From Mesorhizobium sp. YC-39 (lineage in GTDB: Bacteria > Pseudomonadota > Alphaproteobacteria > Rhizobiales > Rhizobiaceae): a stretch of DNA of 64,000 bases. Positions within the stretch are counted from its first letter, which is position 1, and each line of letters opens with the position of its first letter. The notes under the pieces are model-generated. The model did no database searches, was not told the DNA's origin, and saw only the letters and a program-made list of their open reading frames with translations. Both the position numbers and the translations under genes were made by a program. The DNA is taken from contig NZ_JAOWPS010000001.1 in NCBI RefSeq assembly GCF_025753795.1, positions 868,001 to 932,000 on the forward strand, written 5' to 3'. This document shows positions 1 through 7,601 of the stretch, piece by piece.

Positions 1-690
1 CAGGTTTGCCGGCTCCGAATAGATGGTGCGCGGCGTGCCGATCTGCACCAGCACGCCGTCGGCGAGGATGCCGATGCGGTCGGCCATGGTCATCGCCTCG
101 ATCTGGTCATGCGTGACATAGAGCATGGTGGCGCCGAGCTCAGCCTGGATGCGCTTCAGCTCCAGCCGGAGGTCGGCACGCAGCTTGGCGTCGAGCGACG
201 ACAATGGCTCGTCCATCAGGTAGATCGAAGGCTTGCGCACCAGGGCACGCCCGATGGCGACGCGCTGCATCTCGCCGCCGGAAAGTTTCGTCGAGCGGTT
301 ATCCAGCTTGTGATGGATGCGCACCATCCTGGCCACCTCCTCGACGCGGCGGCGCACCGCCTCTTCGGGGAAGCGCCGTGCCGGCGAGCGCAGCGGAAAG
401 GCGAGATTGTCGTAGACCGACAGATGCGGATAGAGCGAATATTGCTGGAAGACGAAGGCGGTGTCGCGCTCGGCCGGCGACAGCATGGTGGCATCGCGGC
501 CGGCAATATGGATCGTGCCCGTGTCGGGCCGTTCCAGCCCGGCGATCAGGCGCAGCGTCGTCGTCTTGCCGGCTCCGGTAGGTCCCAGCAGCACGACGAA
601 CTCGCCGTCCTTGATCTGCAGGTCAAGCCGGTCGATGGCGGTGTGCTCGCCAAAATTCTTGGTCACGCCCTTGATGTGCACGTCAGCCAT
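1..690 (-). CDS. ABC transporter ATP-binding protein (MalK/UgpC type), 3' end outside window
   Basis: ATPase subunit of a sugar-type (CUT1) ABC importer; it would power uptake of the substrate captured by the binding protein at 4121-5452. The translation begins MADVHIKGVTKNFG and shows Walker A GPTGAGKTTT, Q-loop FVFQQYSLYPH, signature LSGGEMQRVAIGRA, Walker B IYLMDEPLSSLDAK and the H-loop in YVTHDQIEAM. About 230 residues are visible; the C-terminal regulatory domain lies beyond base 1. Its ATG (688-690, minus strand) overlaps the stop of the upstream ATPase gene by 8 bases, so the two are translationally coupled. The substrate is not readable from sequence. Confidence 0.93.
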   Translation of the reverse strand, partial: MADVHIKGVTKNFGEHTAIDRLDLQIKDGEFVVLLGPTGAGKTTTLRLIAGLERPDTGTIHIAGRDATMLSPAERDTAFVFQQYSLYPHLSVYDNLAFPLRSPARRFPEEAVRRRVEEVARMVRIHHKLDNRSTKLSGGEMQRVAIGRALVRKPSIYLMDEPLSSLDAKLRADLRLELKRIQAELGATMLYVTHDQIEAMTMADRIGILADGVLVQIGTPRTIYSEPANL

Positions 691-1789
691 GACGCGCCTC
701 CACCGCTGCGTCATGGATTGCGGTCCTGACCGCCCGGCCGGAGCCCTTGTCGAACAGCGACAGCCGCGCGCTGCTCAGCGCCAGTCCGACATGGTCGCCC
801 GTGTTGAGTCGGATCTCGGCCGGCACCCGCGCCTTGATGATGCCGTCCGCCGTCTCCACCGCCACGATCTGCGTGGTGCCGAGATACTCGGTGCCGTAGA
901 TGGCGCCGCGCAATTTCGATGCGTCGTCGAAGCGGATGTGTTCGGGACGGATGCCGAGTGCCATCGCGGCCGGCGCGATGTCCTCGCGCACCTCCGGCAC
1001 CGCCACCTTGGCGCCTTGCACGACGATCTCTTTCGACCCTTTCGCGAGCCCGCCGCCGAAGCCCAGAAAATTCATCGGTGGCGAGCCGATGAAGTCGGCG
1101 ACGAACATGGTCGCCGGCCGGTCGTAGATCTCGCGTGGCGTGCCGAACTGCTCGATGACACCGTGGTTCATCACCGCGATCTTGTCGGCCATCGACATCG
1201 CTTCCATCTGGTCGTGGGTGACATAGACCGTGGTGGCGTGGATGCGGTTATGCAGCTCGCGCAGTTCATGGACCATCAGATCGCGGAATTCGGTGTCGAG
1301 CGTGCCGAGCGGCTCGTCCATCAGGAAGCATTTCGGCCGCCGCACGATGGCGCGGCCGAGCGCCACGCGCTGGCGGTCGCCACCGGCAAGGCCGGAGACG
1401 GACTTGTTGAGAAGATGGTCGATGCGCAACAGCTTCGCCGTCTCTTCCACCCGCTGGCGGATTTCGGCTGACGGCATGCCTTGCGCCAGCAGCGGAAAGC
1501 CGATGTTCTTCCTGACGTTCATATGCGGATAGAGCGCAAAGAGCTGGAAGACGAAGGCGATGTCGCGCTCGCGGGCGCGGCGCATGGTGACGTCCTCGCC
1601 GCCAAGCAGGATCTTGCCGCCGGTCGGCAGTTCGAGCCCGGCGATCATCCTGAGCGTCGTCGTCTTGCCGCAGCCAGACGGTCCCAGCATGACGAAGAAC
1701 TCGCCGTCCTCAACGGCGAAGTTGGAGTCCTGCACGGCAACGAAGTCGCCAAAAGCCTTTCTCAGATGCTCAACGCGGATTTCAGCCAT
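683..1789 (-). CDS. ABC transporter ATP-binding protein (MalK/UgpC type) with altered signature motif
   Basis: Second ATPase of the same importer, 368 aa. Walker A GPSGCGKT lies at residues 36-43, Q-loop FVFQLF near 79-84, Walker B CFLMDEP at 154-160, the switch histidine in YVTHDQ at about 192, and a TOBE-like C-terminal region follows. The signature reads LAGGD (134-138) instead of the usual LSGGQ, and the D-loop is GTLDTEF. The partner ATPase has a canonical LSGGE, so the pair could form an asymmetric heterodimer, as in rhizobial systems that carry two ATPase genes; that is inference. It starts 3 bases after the small membrane protein gene and overlaps the next ATPase. Confidence 0.93.
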   Translation of the reverse strand: MAEIRVEHLRKAFGDFVAVQDSNFAVEDGEFFVMLGPSGCGKTTTLRMIAGLELPTGGKILLGGEDVTMRRARERDIAFVFQLFALYPHMNVRKNIGFPLLAQGMPSAEIRQRVEETAKLLRIDHLLNKSVSGLAGGDRQRVALGRAIVRRPKCFLMDEPLGTLDTEFRDLMVHELRELHNRIHATTVYVTHDQMEAMSMADKIAVMNHGVIEQFGTPREIYDRPATMFVADFIGSPPMNFLGFGGGLAKGSKEIVVQGAKVAVPEVREDIAPAAMALGIRPEHIRFDDASKLRGAIYGTEYLGTTQIVAVETADGIIKARVPAEIRLNTGDHVGLALSSARLSLFDKGSGRAVRTAIHDAAVEARHG

Positions 1790-1792
1790 CGT

Positions 1793-1999
1793 CTACTCCG
1801 GAAACTTCGAGACGATGATGAACATCGCCGTGCCAATGAGCATGGTGATGAAGGAATAGGTATAGAGCGACAGCGCGAACGGCTGGAACAGCATCAGGAA
1901 GCCGATACCGATGATCGCGGTGGCGATATTCTCCATCAGCCCGCGCCTTGCCCAGACCGGCCAGCGCGATTTGCGTTTTGCGGGTTGGGTCAGGCTCAT
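1793..1999 (-). CDS. Small two-helix membrane protein of the ABC operon
   Basis: A 68-aa protein with a basic N-terminus (PAKRKSRWPVWARR) and two hydrophobic stretches (about residues 23-43 and 45-63), predicted to span the inner membrane twice. Its ATG overlaps the permease stop by four bases (ATGA) and the ATPase follows three bases after its stop, so it is embedded in the transporter operon. I recognise no characterised family with certainty. Small membrane proteins occur at the same place in some rhizobial two-ATPase importers, which suggests an accessory subunit, but no function can be shown here. Confidence 0.75.
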   Translation of the reverse strand: MSLTQPAKRKSRWPVWARRGLMENIATAIIGIGFLMLFQPFALSLYTYSFITMLIGTAMFIIVSKFPE

Positions 2000-2946
2000 T
2001 TACGCACCGCGCCAAAGGTGATGCCGCGCAGCAGCTGCTTGCGCAGCAGGATGGTGAAGACCAGGATCGGCACCAGGAAGATTGTCGTGCCGGCGGCAAC
2101 CGCCGGCCAGTCCTGGCCGCCTTCGCCGATAATGGTCGGGATGAAGGGCGGCGCGGTCTGCGCCGTGCCGGAGGTCAGGAGTGCGGCGAAGGCGTATTCG
2201 TTCCAGGCGAAGATCAGGCAGAAGATGGCGGTCGCGGCAATGCCTGTGGTCGCCTGCGGCAAAACTGTGCGCCAGAAGGCCTGCAGCCGCGTATAGCCGT
2301 CGATCATCGCCGCTTCCTCATATTCGCGCGGGATCTCGTCGATGAAGCCTTTGAGCAGCCAGACTGCCAGCGACACGTTGACCGCCGTATAGAGCAGGAT
2401 CATGCCGAGCGCCGTGTCGGAGAGGCCGAGCTCGCGATACATCAGGTAGATGGGAATCGCGACCGCGATCGGCGGCATCATGCGCGTCGACAGGATGAAG
2501 AACAAAAGATCGTCGGCCAGCGGCACCTTGAAGCGCGAGAAGCCATAGGCAGACAGCGTGCCGAGGAACACCGCGCAGAAGGTCGAGCCGAAGGCGATGA
2601 TCAGCGAATTGACGAAGCGCGGCATGAAGTTGGACGGTCCGGCGATCACCATGTTGCGCTTGCGCACGGTCTCGTCGCACAACCCGGTCGCCGGTCCGAG
2701 TGAGTTGATGTATTCCGGGGTCTGCCTTGTGCGCGTCGTGAACAGATTGCAGTAGCCCTCGAGGCTCGGCTGGAAGACGATCTTCGGCGGATAGGCGATC
2801 GAGTCCGGTGGCGTCTTGAAGCTGGTGGCAAAGATCCATAGCAGCGGCACGATCGAGATCAGCGCATAGGCGACGATGATCGTGCCGGCGATAAGCTTCG
2901 AGTTTGCCGAGGGTGCAACGACCGAATGGGCTGTGGTCAGGCTCAT
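1996..2946 (-). CDS. Carbohydrate ABC transporter permease (MalG type)
   Basis: Inner-membrane permease of the CUT1 family, 316 aa, starting MSLTTAHSVVAPSANSK. Six membrane segments are apparent, and the cytoplasmic EAA loop reads EYEEAAMIDGYTRLQAFWRT. An unusually long periplasmic loop after the first helix contains TTRTRQTPEYINSLGPATG. The frame stays open upstream into the neighbouring permease gene, but the ATG at 2946 overlaps that gene's stop by four bases (ATGA) and gives the expected N-terminal length. The stop again overlaps the small membrane protein start by four bases. Confidence 0.92.
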   Translation of the reverse strand: MSLTTAHSVVAPSANSKLIAGTIIVAYALISIVPLLWIFATSFKTPPDSIAYPPKIVFQPSLEGYCNLFTTRTRQTPEYINSLGPATGLCDETVRKRNMVIAGPSNFMPRFVNSLIIAFGSTFCAVFLGTLSAYGFSRFKVPLADDLLFFILSTRMMPPIAVAIPIYLMYRELGLSDTALGMILLYTAVNVSLAVWLLKGFIDEIPREYEEAAMIDGYTRLQAFWRTVLPQATTGIAATAIFCLIFAWNEYAFAALLTSGTAQTAPPFIPTIIGEGGQDWPAVAAGTTIFLVPILVFTILLRKQLLRGITFGAVRK

Positions 2947-3926
2947 CTCTGCTTCACCTTGTTCAGCGCCTTGACGTAGATGTTGGCGAGCCCGAACACC
3001 GCGACGAACAGGATGATGGCGAAGGCCGAGGAATAGCCGGTGCGCCAGCTTTCGAAGGCCTGTCGTTTCAGCGTGATCGAGGCGACCTCGGTGGTCGAGC
3101 CCGGTCCGCCGCCGGTCAACAAATTGACCATGTCGAACATCTTGAAGTTCTCGATGCCGCGAAACAGCACCGCCAGCATGATGAAGGGCAGCGCCATCGG
3201 CAGCGTGATCGACCAGAACTGCCGCCAGTTGGAGGCGCGGTCGACCTCGGCCGCCTCGTAGATATATTCGGGGATCGAGCGCAGGCCGGCGAGGCAGATC
3301 AGCATCACGTAGGGCGTCCACATCCAGGTGTCGACGATGATGATCGACCACGGCGCCAGGGACACATTGGAGAGCATCTGGATATCGGTCGGCGGGATGC
3401 CTGACACGAAGGAGATGGCGTAGGCGAACAGCCCGATCTGTGGCTCATAAAGGAAGCGCCAGAAATTGCCGACCACCGCCGGCGACAGCATCATCGGCAC
3501 CAGGATGATGGTCGTCCAGAAGGCGTGGCCGCGGAACTTGCGGTCGATCAGCCAGGCCAGCGTAAAGCCGATCAGCGTCTGCAGCAGAATGGTCCAGAAG
3601 ACGAAATGTGCCGTCGTCTGCATGGCAATCCAGATGTCCTGGTCGCCGAGGATACGCTTGTAGTTGGCAAGGCCGACATTCTTCACCACTTCGTTGGGGC
3701 GGTTGGCACGGTAATTGGTGAAAGACAGATAGATCGCCCAGAACAGCGGGAAGATGTTGATGGCGAGCAGCAGCAGGATCGTCGGCGAGATGAACAGCCA
3801 GGCGAGCCCCTTGTCGCTGATGCCCCGGACTTTGCGGGCCAACGGCTCAGGCGTGGCCCGGGCAACGCTGTCCGCAGTCCGATTGAGCATGGTCAGTCCC
3901 GCTTCGGTCACTTTAAGTCTCGACAC
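2943..3926 (-). CDS. Carbohydrate ABC transporter permease (MalF type)
   Basis: Partner permease of 327 aa. A cytoplasmic N-terminus of about 40 residues is followed by six membrane segments beginning at GLAWLFISPTILLLLAI. The EAA loop reads EYIYEAAEVDRASNWRQFW, which contacts the ATPases in this family. It is the first permease gene after the binding-protein gene; the 194 bp between them carries two hairpins (3974-4022 and about 4041-4080) that could uncouple binding-protein abundance from the rest of the operon. Substrate unknown, probably a sugar, polyol or related compound. Confidence 0.92.
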   Translation of the reverse strand: MSRLKVTEAGLTMLNRTADSVARATPEPLARKVRGISDKGLAWLFISPTILLLLAINIFPLFWAIYLSFTNYRANRPNEVVKNVGLANYKRILGDQDIWIAMQTTAHFVFWTILLQTLIGFTLAWLIDRKFRGHAFWTTIILVPMMLSPAVVGNFWRFLYEPQIGLFAYAISFVSGIPPTDIQMLSNVSLAPWSIIIVDTWMWTPYVMLICLAGLRSIPEYIYEAAEVDRASNWRQFWSITLPMALPFIMLAVLFRGIENFKMFDMVNLLTGGGPGSTTEVASITLKRQAFESWRTGYSSAFAIILFVAVFGLANIYVKALNKVKQR

Positions 3927-3973
3927 TGGAATTTATCTGAACTGTGTCCCGTGCCAAGGGCGGCACGGGACCA

Positions 3974-4080
3974 GAGCATGATGCCGAAAAGTGTTAAGCG
4001 GTTTTCGGACAACATCATGCTCACTCGCTCTTGGTCCGGGGCCGGATGATTTCGGGTCTTCGATCCGAAATAATCCGGCT
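3974..4080. repeat. Intergenic hairpin repeat, copy 1 (module A plus a second hairpin)
   Basis: Arms GAGCATGATGCCGAAAAGTG (3974-3993) and CGGACAACATCATGCTC (up to 4022) fold into an interrupted hairpin, followed by a second dyad, GCCGGATGATTTCGG / CCGAAATAATCCGGC, at about 4041-4080. Related copies occur at 14658, 21876, 24132, 42669, 51615 and 61971. It sits between the stop of the binding-protein gene and the permease start, where an mRNA-stabilising or attenuating role is plausible. Confidence 0.75.
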
Positions 4081-4120
4081 CTGGGGTCGTGGCTCGGGAC
4101 GAGCCTTACATCTTGCCCGG

Positions 4121-5452
4121 TTACATCTTGCCGTCGTCCTGGAAGACGCTGGTCCAGTCTTTGACCAGGCCATCGAGCGCGTCCTTGGCCGAACCCTGGC
4201 CGGCGACGACATAGTCATGGAAGCGCTTTTGCGACGCTTGCAGCAGCGACGCATAGCTGGGCTCGGCCCAGAAGTCCTTCACGATGGCCATCGAATCGAG
4301 GAAGGTCTGCGCATAGGGCTGGCTGGACGGGAAGCCCGGGTCTTTGACCACCGCGTTGAGGCAGGAAAAGCCGCCGAGTGACCACCATTTGGCCTGCACG
4401 TCCTTATTGGCGAACCATTTGATGTATTTGAGCGCGGCCTCCTGCTTGTCGGAATAGGAGACCACCGAGATGCCCTGGCCGCCGAGCTGCGCGAACTGGT
4501 CGCCGTCGGGACCCTTGGGATTGACGAAATAGCCGATCTTGTCGCCGCCGACATTCTCATCCTTCTGCAGGCCTGGCCAGGTGAAGGCGAAGTTCATATG
4601 CATCGCCACCTGGCCGGATTTGAAGGCATCGACGCCTTCGCCCATGTAGCTGTTCGAGGCGCCGGGCGGCGTGCAGCAGTCATAGAGCGCCTTGTAGAAT
4701 TCCAGGCCCTTCACCGACTTGTCGGAATTGACGAAGCCTTCCATCTCGTAGGGCTTGTCGGGATTGTCGTATTTGAAGCCGAAGCTGTAGAGCACATCCA
4801 TGGCGCCCATGGTGATGCCTTCGGAGCCGCGCTCGGTATAGATCGAGGCGCCGTAGACGGTCTTGCCGTCGATCTCGCGCTTCTGGAAGAACTCGGCGAT
4901 CTGCTTGAGCTGGTCGAAGGTCGTCGGCGCGGCGAGGTCCCAGCCGTACTTTTCCTTGAATTCCTTCTGCAGTTCCGGCTTGGAGAACCAGTCCTTGCGA
5001 TAGGTCCAGCCGACGACGTCGCCCATCGCCGGAAGCGCCCAGTAGTTCGGCGTGTTCTTCGGCCATTGCGAATAGCCGACGACGGTTGCCGGCACGAAGT
5101 CGTCCATGCTGATCTTCTCCTTGTCGAAGAAGTCGTTCAGCTTGACGTAGTGGCCGTTCTCGGCCGCGCCGCCGATCCACTGGCTGTCGCCGATGATCAG
5201 GTCGCACAGCTTGCCCTTGGAATTCAGTTCGTTGAGAAAGCGGTCGGCATAGTTGGTCCACGGGACGAATTCGAATTTCATGCCGATGCCGGATTCCTTG
5301 GTGAAGTCCTTGGACAACTCCACAAGCGCGTTGGCCGGATCCCAGGCTGCCCAGCAAAGCGTCAGATCTTCCGCATGCGCGACGTTCGAAGCGGCTGTCG
5401 ACGCCAACATCGCCGAGGCCAGACCCAACGTCAGTTTCAAGGTCGATTTCAT
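4121..5452 (-). CDS. ABC transporter substrate-binding protein (family 1, sugar type)
   Basis: Periplasmic binding protein of 443 aa and the first gene of the leftward importer operon. A classic Sec signal peptide (residues 1-27, cleavage after NVAHA, mature start EDLTLCW) precedes a two-lobed family-1 binding protein. Recognisable family patterns include WTNYADRFLNEL, DLIIGDSQWIGGAAENG and WALPAMGDVVGWTYRKDW. It delivers substrate to the permeases at 1996-3926. The ligand is not deducible; the tryptophan-rich cleft fits a carbohydrate. It is probably controlled by the TTTAGT-type dyad about 100 bp upstream. Confidence 0.92.
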   Translation of the reverse strand: MKSTLKLTLGLASAMLASTAASNVAHAEDLTLCWAAWDPANALVELSKDFTKESGIGMKFEFVPWTNYADRFLNELNSKGKLCDLIIGDSQWIGGAAENGHYVKLNDFFDKEKISMDDFVPATVVGYSQWPKNTPNYWALPAMGDVVGWTYRKDWFSKPELQKEFKEKYGWDLAAPTTFDQLKQIAEFFQKREIDGKTVYGASIYTERGSEGITMGAMDVLYSFGFKYDNPDKPYEMEGFVNSDKSVKGLEFYKALYDCCTPPGASNSYMGEGVDAFKSGQVAMHMNFAFTWPGLQKDENVGGDKIGYFVNPKGPDGDQFAQLGGQGISVVSYSDKQEAALKYIKWFANKDVQAKWWSLGGFSCLNAVVKDPGFPSSQPYAQTFLDSMAIVKDFWAEPSYASLLQASQKRFHDYVVAGQGSAKDALDGLVKDWTSVFQDDGKM

Positions 5453-5522
5453 GCCTTCCTCCCATTTGCGAAACGCGTCCGGATGACGGTTTCAAGAAAC
5501 CTCGACCCCCCTCCTCAGGGGC

Positions 5523-5593
5523 CTAAACATGACGACGCGATCGAGCGCCGGATGTTTAGTAATTTGTTTAGTGATGCAATTTTTACTAAACAA
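5523..5593. promoter_or_regulatory. Putative operator cluster upstream of the ABC importer operon
   Basis: The half-site motif occurs as CTAAACA (5523-5529), TGTTTAGTAA (5553-5562), TTGTTTAGT (5564-5572) and the inverse ACTAAACAA (5585-5593). This gives one direct and one inverted arrangement in an A+T-rich patch 70-130 bp upstream of the binding-protein start. Such spacing is typical of a repressor or activator site for a sugar operon. No regulator gene lies next to it in this window, so the binding protein is unknown. Confidence 0.5.
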
Positions 5594-5672
5594 GGCAAGC
5601 GAATTCGTCGCTGCACCGCAGCATGGCGCGATCGGCCCGGGCCGCTGGCCGGAAAAGACTGAGTTCTGCAGG

Positions 5673-6835
5673 CTAGTGGTCAAAATCTGACGCTTGGTGC
5701 CCGAATACCTCTCCCGACCCGTTGCGGAAGTTCCTTAAGACATCGCGTAGTTCTATTGGGTATGTATTGGGATGCGGGCTACGAGCACCGGAGAAATGGG
5801 TATGGCCGAGGTTCTGAATTCTGTCGTTGATGCGATCGGAGGAACCCCGTTGGTTCGACTCGACAGGTTGACGGAACAGGCAGGCGTAAAAGGCACAATC
5901 CTTGCCAAGCTGGAATACCTAAACCCAGGCTTTTCAAAAAAGGATCGTGCGGCGCTGGGAGTAATCGAGGAGGCCGAACGCTCCAGTGTTCTCAAGCCGG
6001 GACAAACGGTCGTCGAGCTAACTTCCGGAAACATGGGCACGGGCCTTGCCATCATCTGCGCGATCAAGGGTTACCCATTCGTTGCGGTGATGTCGAAAGG
6101 CAACTCGGAAGAGCGTGCGCGAATGATGTGCGCGCTCGGTGCAGAAGTGATCCTCGTCGACCAGTTGCCGGAGTCAGTGCCGGGTCAAGTGTCGGGCGGC
6201 GATCTGGCGCTCGTTGATCAGACTGCCAAGAAGGTAGCGGCAGAACGTGGCGCGTTCCGCGCGGATCAATTCAATCGGGATGGAAACTGGCTTGCGCATT
6301 ACCATAAGACCGGACCGGAAATTTGGGACGCCAGCCACGGAGCTGTCAATGCATTCGTGGACTTCATCGGTTCGGGCGGAACTTATGCGGGAGTCACAAA
6401 GGCGCTCAAAGAGCGCAGCCCTCTGATCAAGTGTTTTATCGTCGAGCCCGAGGGTGCTGCTGCCGCAGCGGGTGAGAAGATCACACAAGCCGAGCATCCG
6501 ATCCAGGGTGGTGGCTATTCAATGCCTGACCTGGCTTTCCTTAAGAACGTACCTGTCGATGGCTACCTTCAAGTGTCCGGTGATGAGGCGCGCCAGACCG
6601 CCCATTTGCTCGCGCGCAGTGAGGGCATTTTCGGCGGTTTCTCATCCGGTGCCAATGTTGCCGCTGCACTTCGCCTCCTTGCCGGCGAGGAATCAGGGAA
6701 GACCGTAGCCGTCGTGATTTGTGATTCAGGCCTGAAATATCTGTCAACTGACCTCTGGTGTTGAAAAGAGCGGGCGGCGTTGCTGTCCGCTTTCCACCCA
6801 ATGCGGGCCTACGGTTCCAGATTTTGACCACTAGG
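5673..6835. mobile_element. Putative cassette with terminal inverted repeats around a cysteine-synthase-like gene
   Basis: CTAGTGGTCAAAATCTG (5673-5689) recurs as its exact reverse complement at 6819-6835. Inside each 17-bp repeat, after nine unmatched bases, a second similar box appears (GCCCGAAT left, GCCCGCAT in the right-end orientation), as expected for two-box transposon ends. The outermost CTAG is self-complementary, so it could be a 4-bp target duplication rather than part of the ends. The 1163-bp unit holds one gene and no transposase. Codon use inside is visibly less G/C-ending than in its neighbours. The mobile-element reading is inference. Confidence 0.55.
5802..6764 (+). CDS. Cysteine synthase-like PLP enzyme (CysK/CysM family)
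   Basis: Fold-type II PLP enzyme of about 320 aa, related to O-acetylserine sulfhydrylase. The PLP lysine is K47 in NPGFSKKDR (usual form NPSGSVKDR). The substrate loop is TSGNMGTGLA (usual TSGNTGIALA), the phosphate-binding glycine loop is GSGGTYAG, and EGIFGGFSSGAN and CDSGLKYLST match the family C-terminus. The start at 5802 is preferred because GGAGA (5790-5794) is correctly spaced; ATGs at 5772 and 5796 are alternatives. The motif differences make a side reaction or different acceptor possible, so cysteine synthesis is not certain. The gene stands alone inside a 17-bp inverted-repeat pair and looks foreign by codon use. Confidence 0.85.
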   Translation: MAEVLNSVVDAIGGTPLVRLDRLTEQAGVKGTILAKLEYLNPGFSKKDRAALGVIEEAERSSVLKPGQTVVELTSGNMGTGLAIICAIKGYPFVAVMSKGNSEERARMMCALGAEVILVDQLPESVPGQVSGGDLALVDQTAKKVAAERGAFRADQFNRDGNWLAHYHKTGPEIWDASHGAVNAFVDFIGSGGTYAGVTKALKERSPLIKCFIVEPEGAAAAAGEKITQAEHPIQGGGYSMPDLAFLKNVPVDGYLQVSGDEARQTAHLLARSEGIFGGFSSGANVAAALRLLAGEESGKTVAVVICDSGLKYLSTDLWC

Positions 6836-6885
6836 CCGGAGAGAGCCGTAAAGCAGTCAGAATTCTCAGCGCGCTTGCGAGCCGC

Positions 6886-7575
6886 TTATTTGACCGTCTT
6901 GGTGCTCACCGTCACTGGCCGGATCACTGGCGCCGGCGGCAGCAGGGCGCGGATGTCGGCGAAGGGGAAGACCGGCTCGAAGCGAAACGCCTCGGCGAAG
7001 CAGCCGGCCGCGCCATTGCACTGGCCGGCGCGAAACTCGTTCTGCGTGCGCGCCGCCTCGACGAAGCGCTCGGGATCCTGCGATTGATGCGCCAGGATCG
7101 CCTTGGCCTTGAGATCGAAATGCCCTGAAATGTCGACATAGTGCGTCGGCGAAAAACCGGTGCCGCCGAGCGTGTCGGCATGCAAGACAGGGACTGCGAA
7201 AGACGCCGCGATGCGCACGCCATCCGACAGCGCGCGATGGTCGCCATGGTAGTCGTTCGGCGCATGGGTGATCGCCAGATCCGGCTTTACCTCGCCGATC
7301 AGCGCTTTGAGGGCTGCGATCAGGGTGGCATCGGCAATCAGCACACCATCCGGGAAGTCGAGAAAGTGTGGCGTGGCGCCAAGCAGGCCCGCCGCGGCCA
7401 TCGCTTCCTCGCGCCGGGCGCGGGCGAGCGCTGCCGGATCGCCATGGCCGCCCCTGGCCCCATCCGTGGCTATCGCAAAAATCAATTCTGCGCCTTGCGT
7501 GGCATAGGCCGCCATCGTACCGAACATGAAGATCTCGATGTCGTCGGGATGCGCACCGAGCGCCAATATTTTCAC
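6886..7575 (-). CDS. PIG-L family (LmbE-like) deacetylase
   Basis: Zinc-dependent N-acetyl-sugar deacetylase superfamily member, 229 aa. The metal motif AHPDD is at residues 8-12 and the second motif is HAPNDYHGDHRAL. A GTG start at 7575 is chosen because AGGGAGAG lies just upstream and because it places AHPDD at the usual distance from the N-terminus; the open frame further upstream would overlap the divergent exporter gene. Substrate unknown; family members act on GlcNAc-type sugars and thiol-sugar conjugates. It is divergent from the EamA gene with only 26 bp between start codons. Confidence 0.88.
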   Translation of the reverse strand: MKILALGAHPDDIEIFMFGTMAAYATQGAELIFAIATDGARGGHGDPAALARARREEAMAAAGLLGATPHFLDFPDGVLIADATLIAALKALIGEVKPDLAITHAPNDYHGDHRALSDGVRIAASFAVPVLHADTLGGTGFSPTHYVDISGHFDLKAKAILAHQSQDPERFVEAARTQNEFRAGQCNGAAGCFAEAFRFEPVFPFADIRALLPPAPVIRPVTVSTKTVK

Positions 7576-7601
7576 TGCTCTCTCCCTGGAAATGGAAGAA
7601 C

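Noticed and set aside
2947..3351. N-terminal extension of the MalG-type permease to 3351
   Set aside because: It lies entirely within the partner permease in another frame and has no membrane character; the ATG at 2946 overlaps the preceding stop by four bases, typical for operon coupling.
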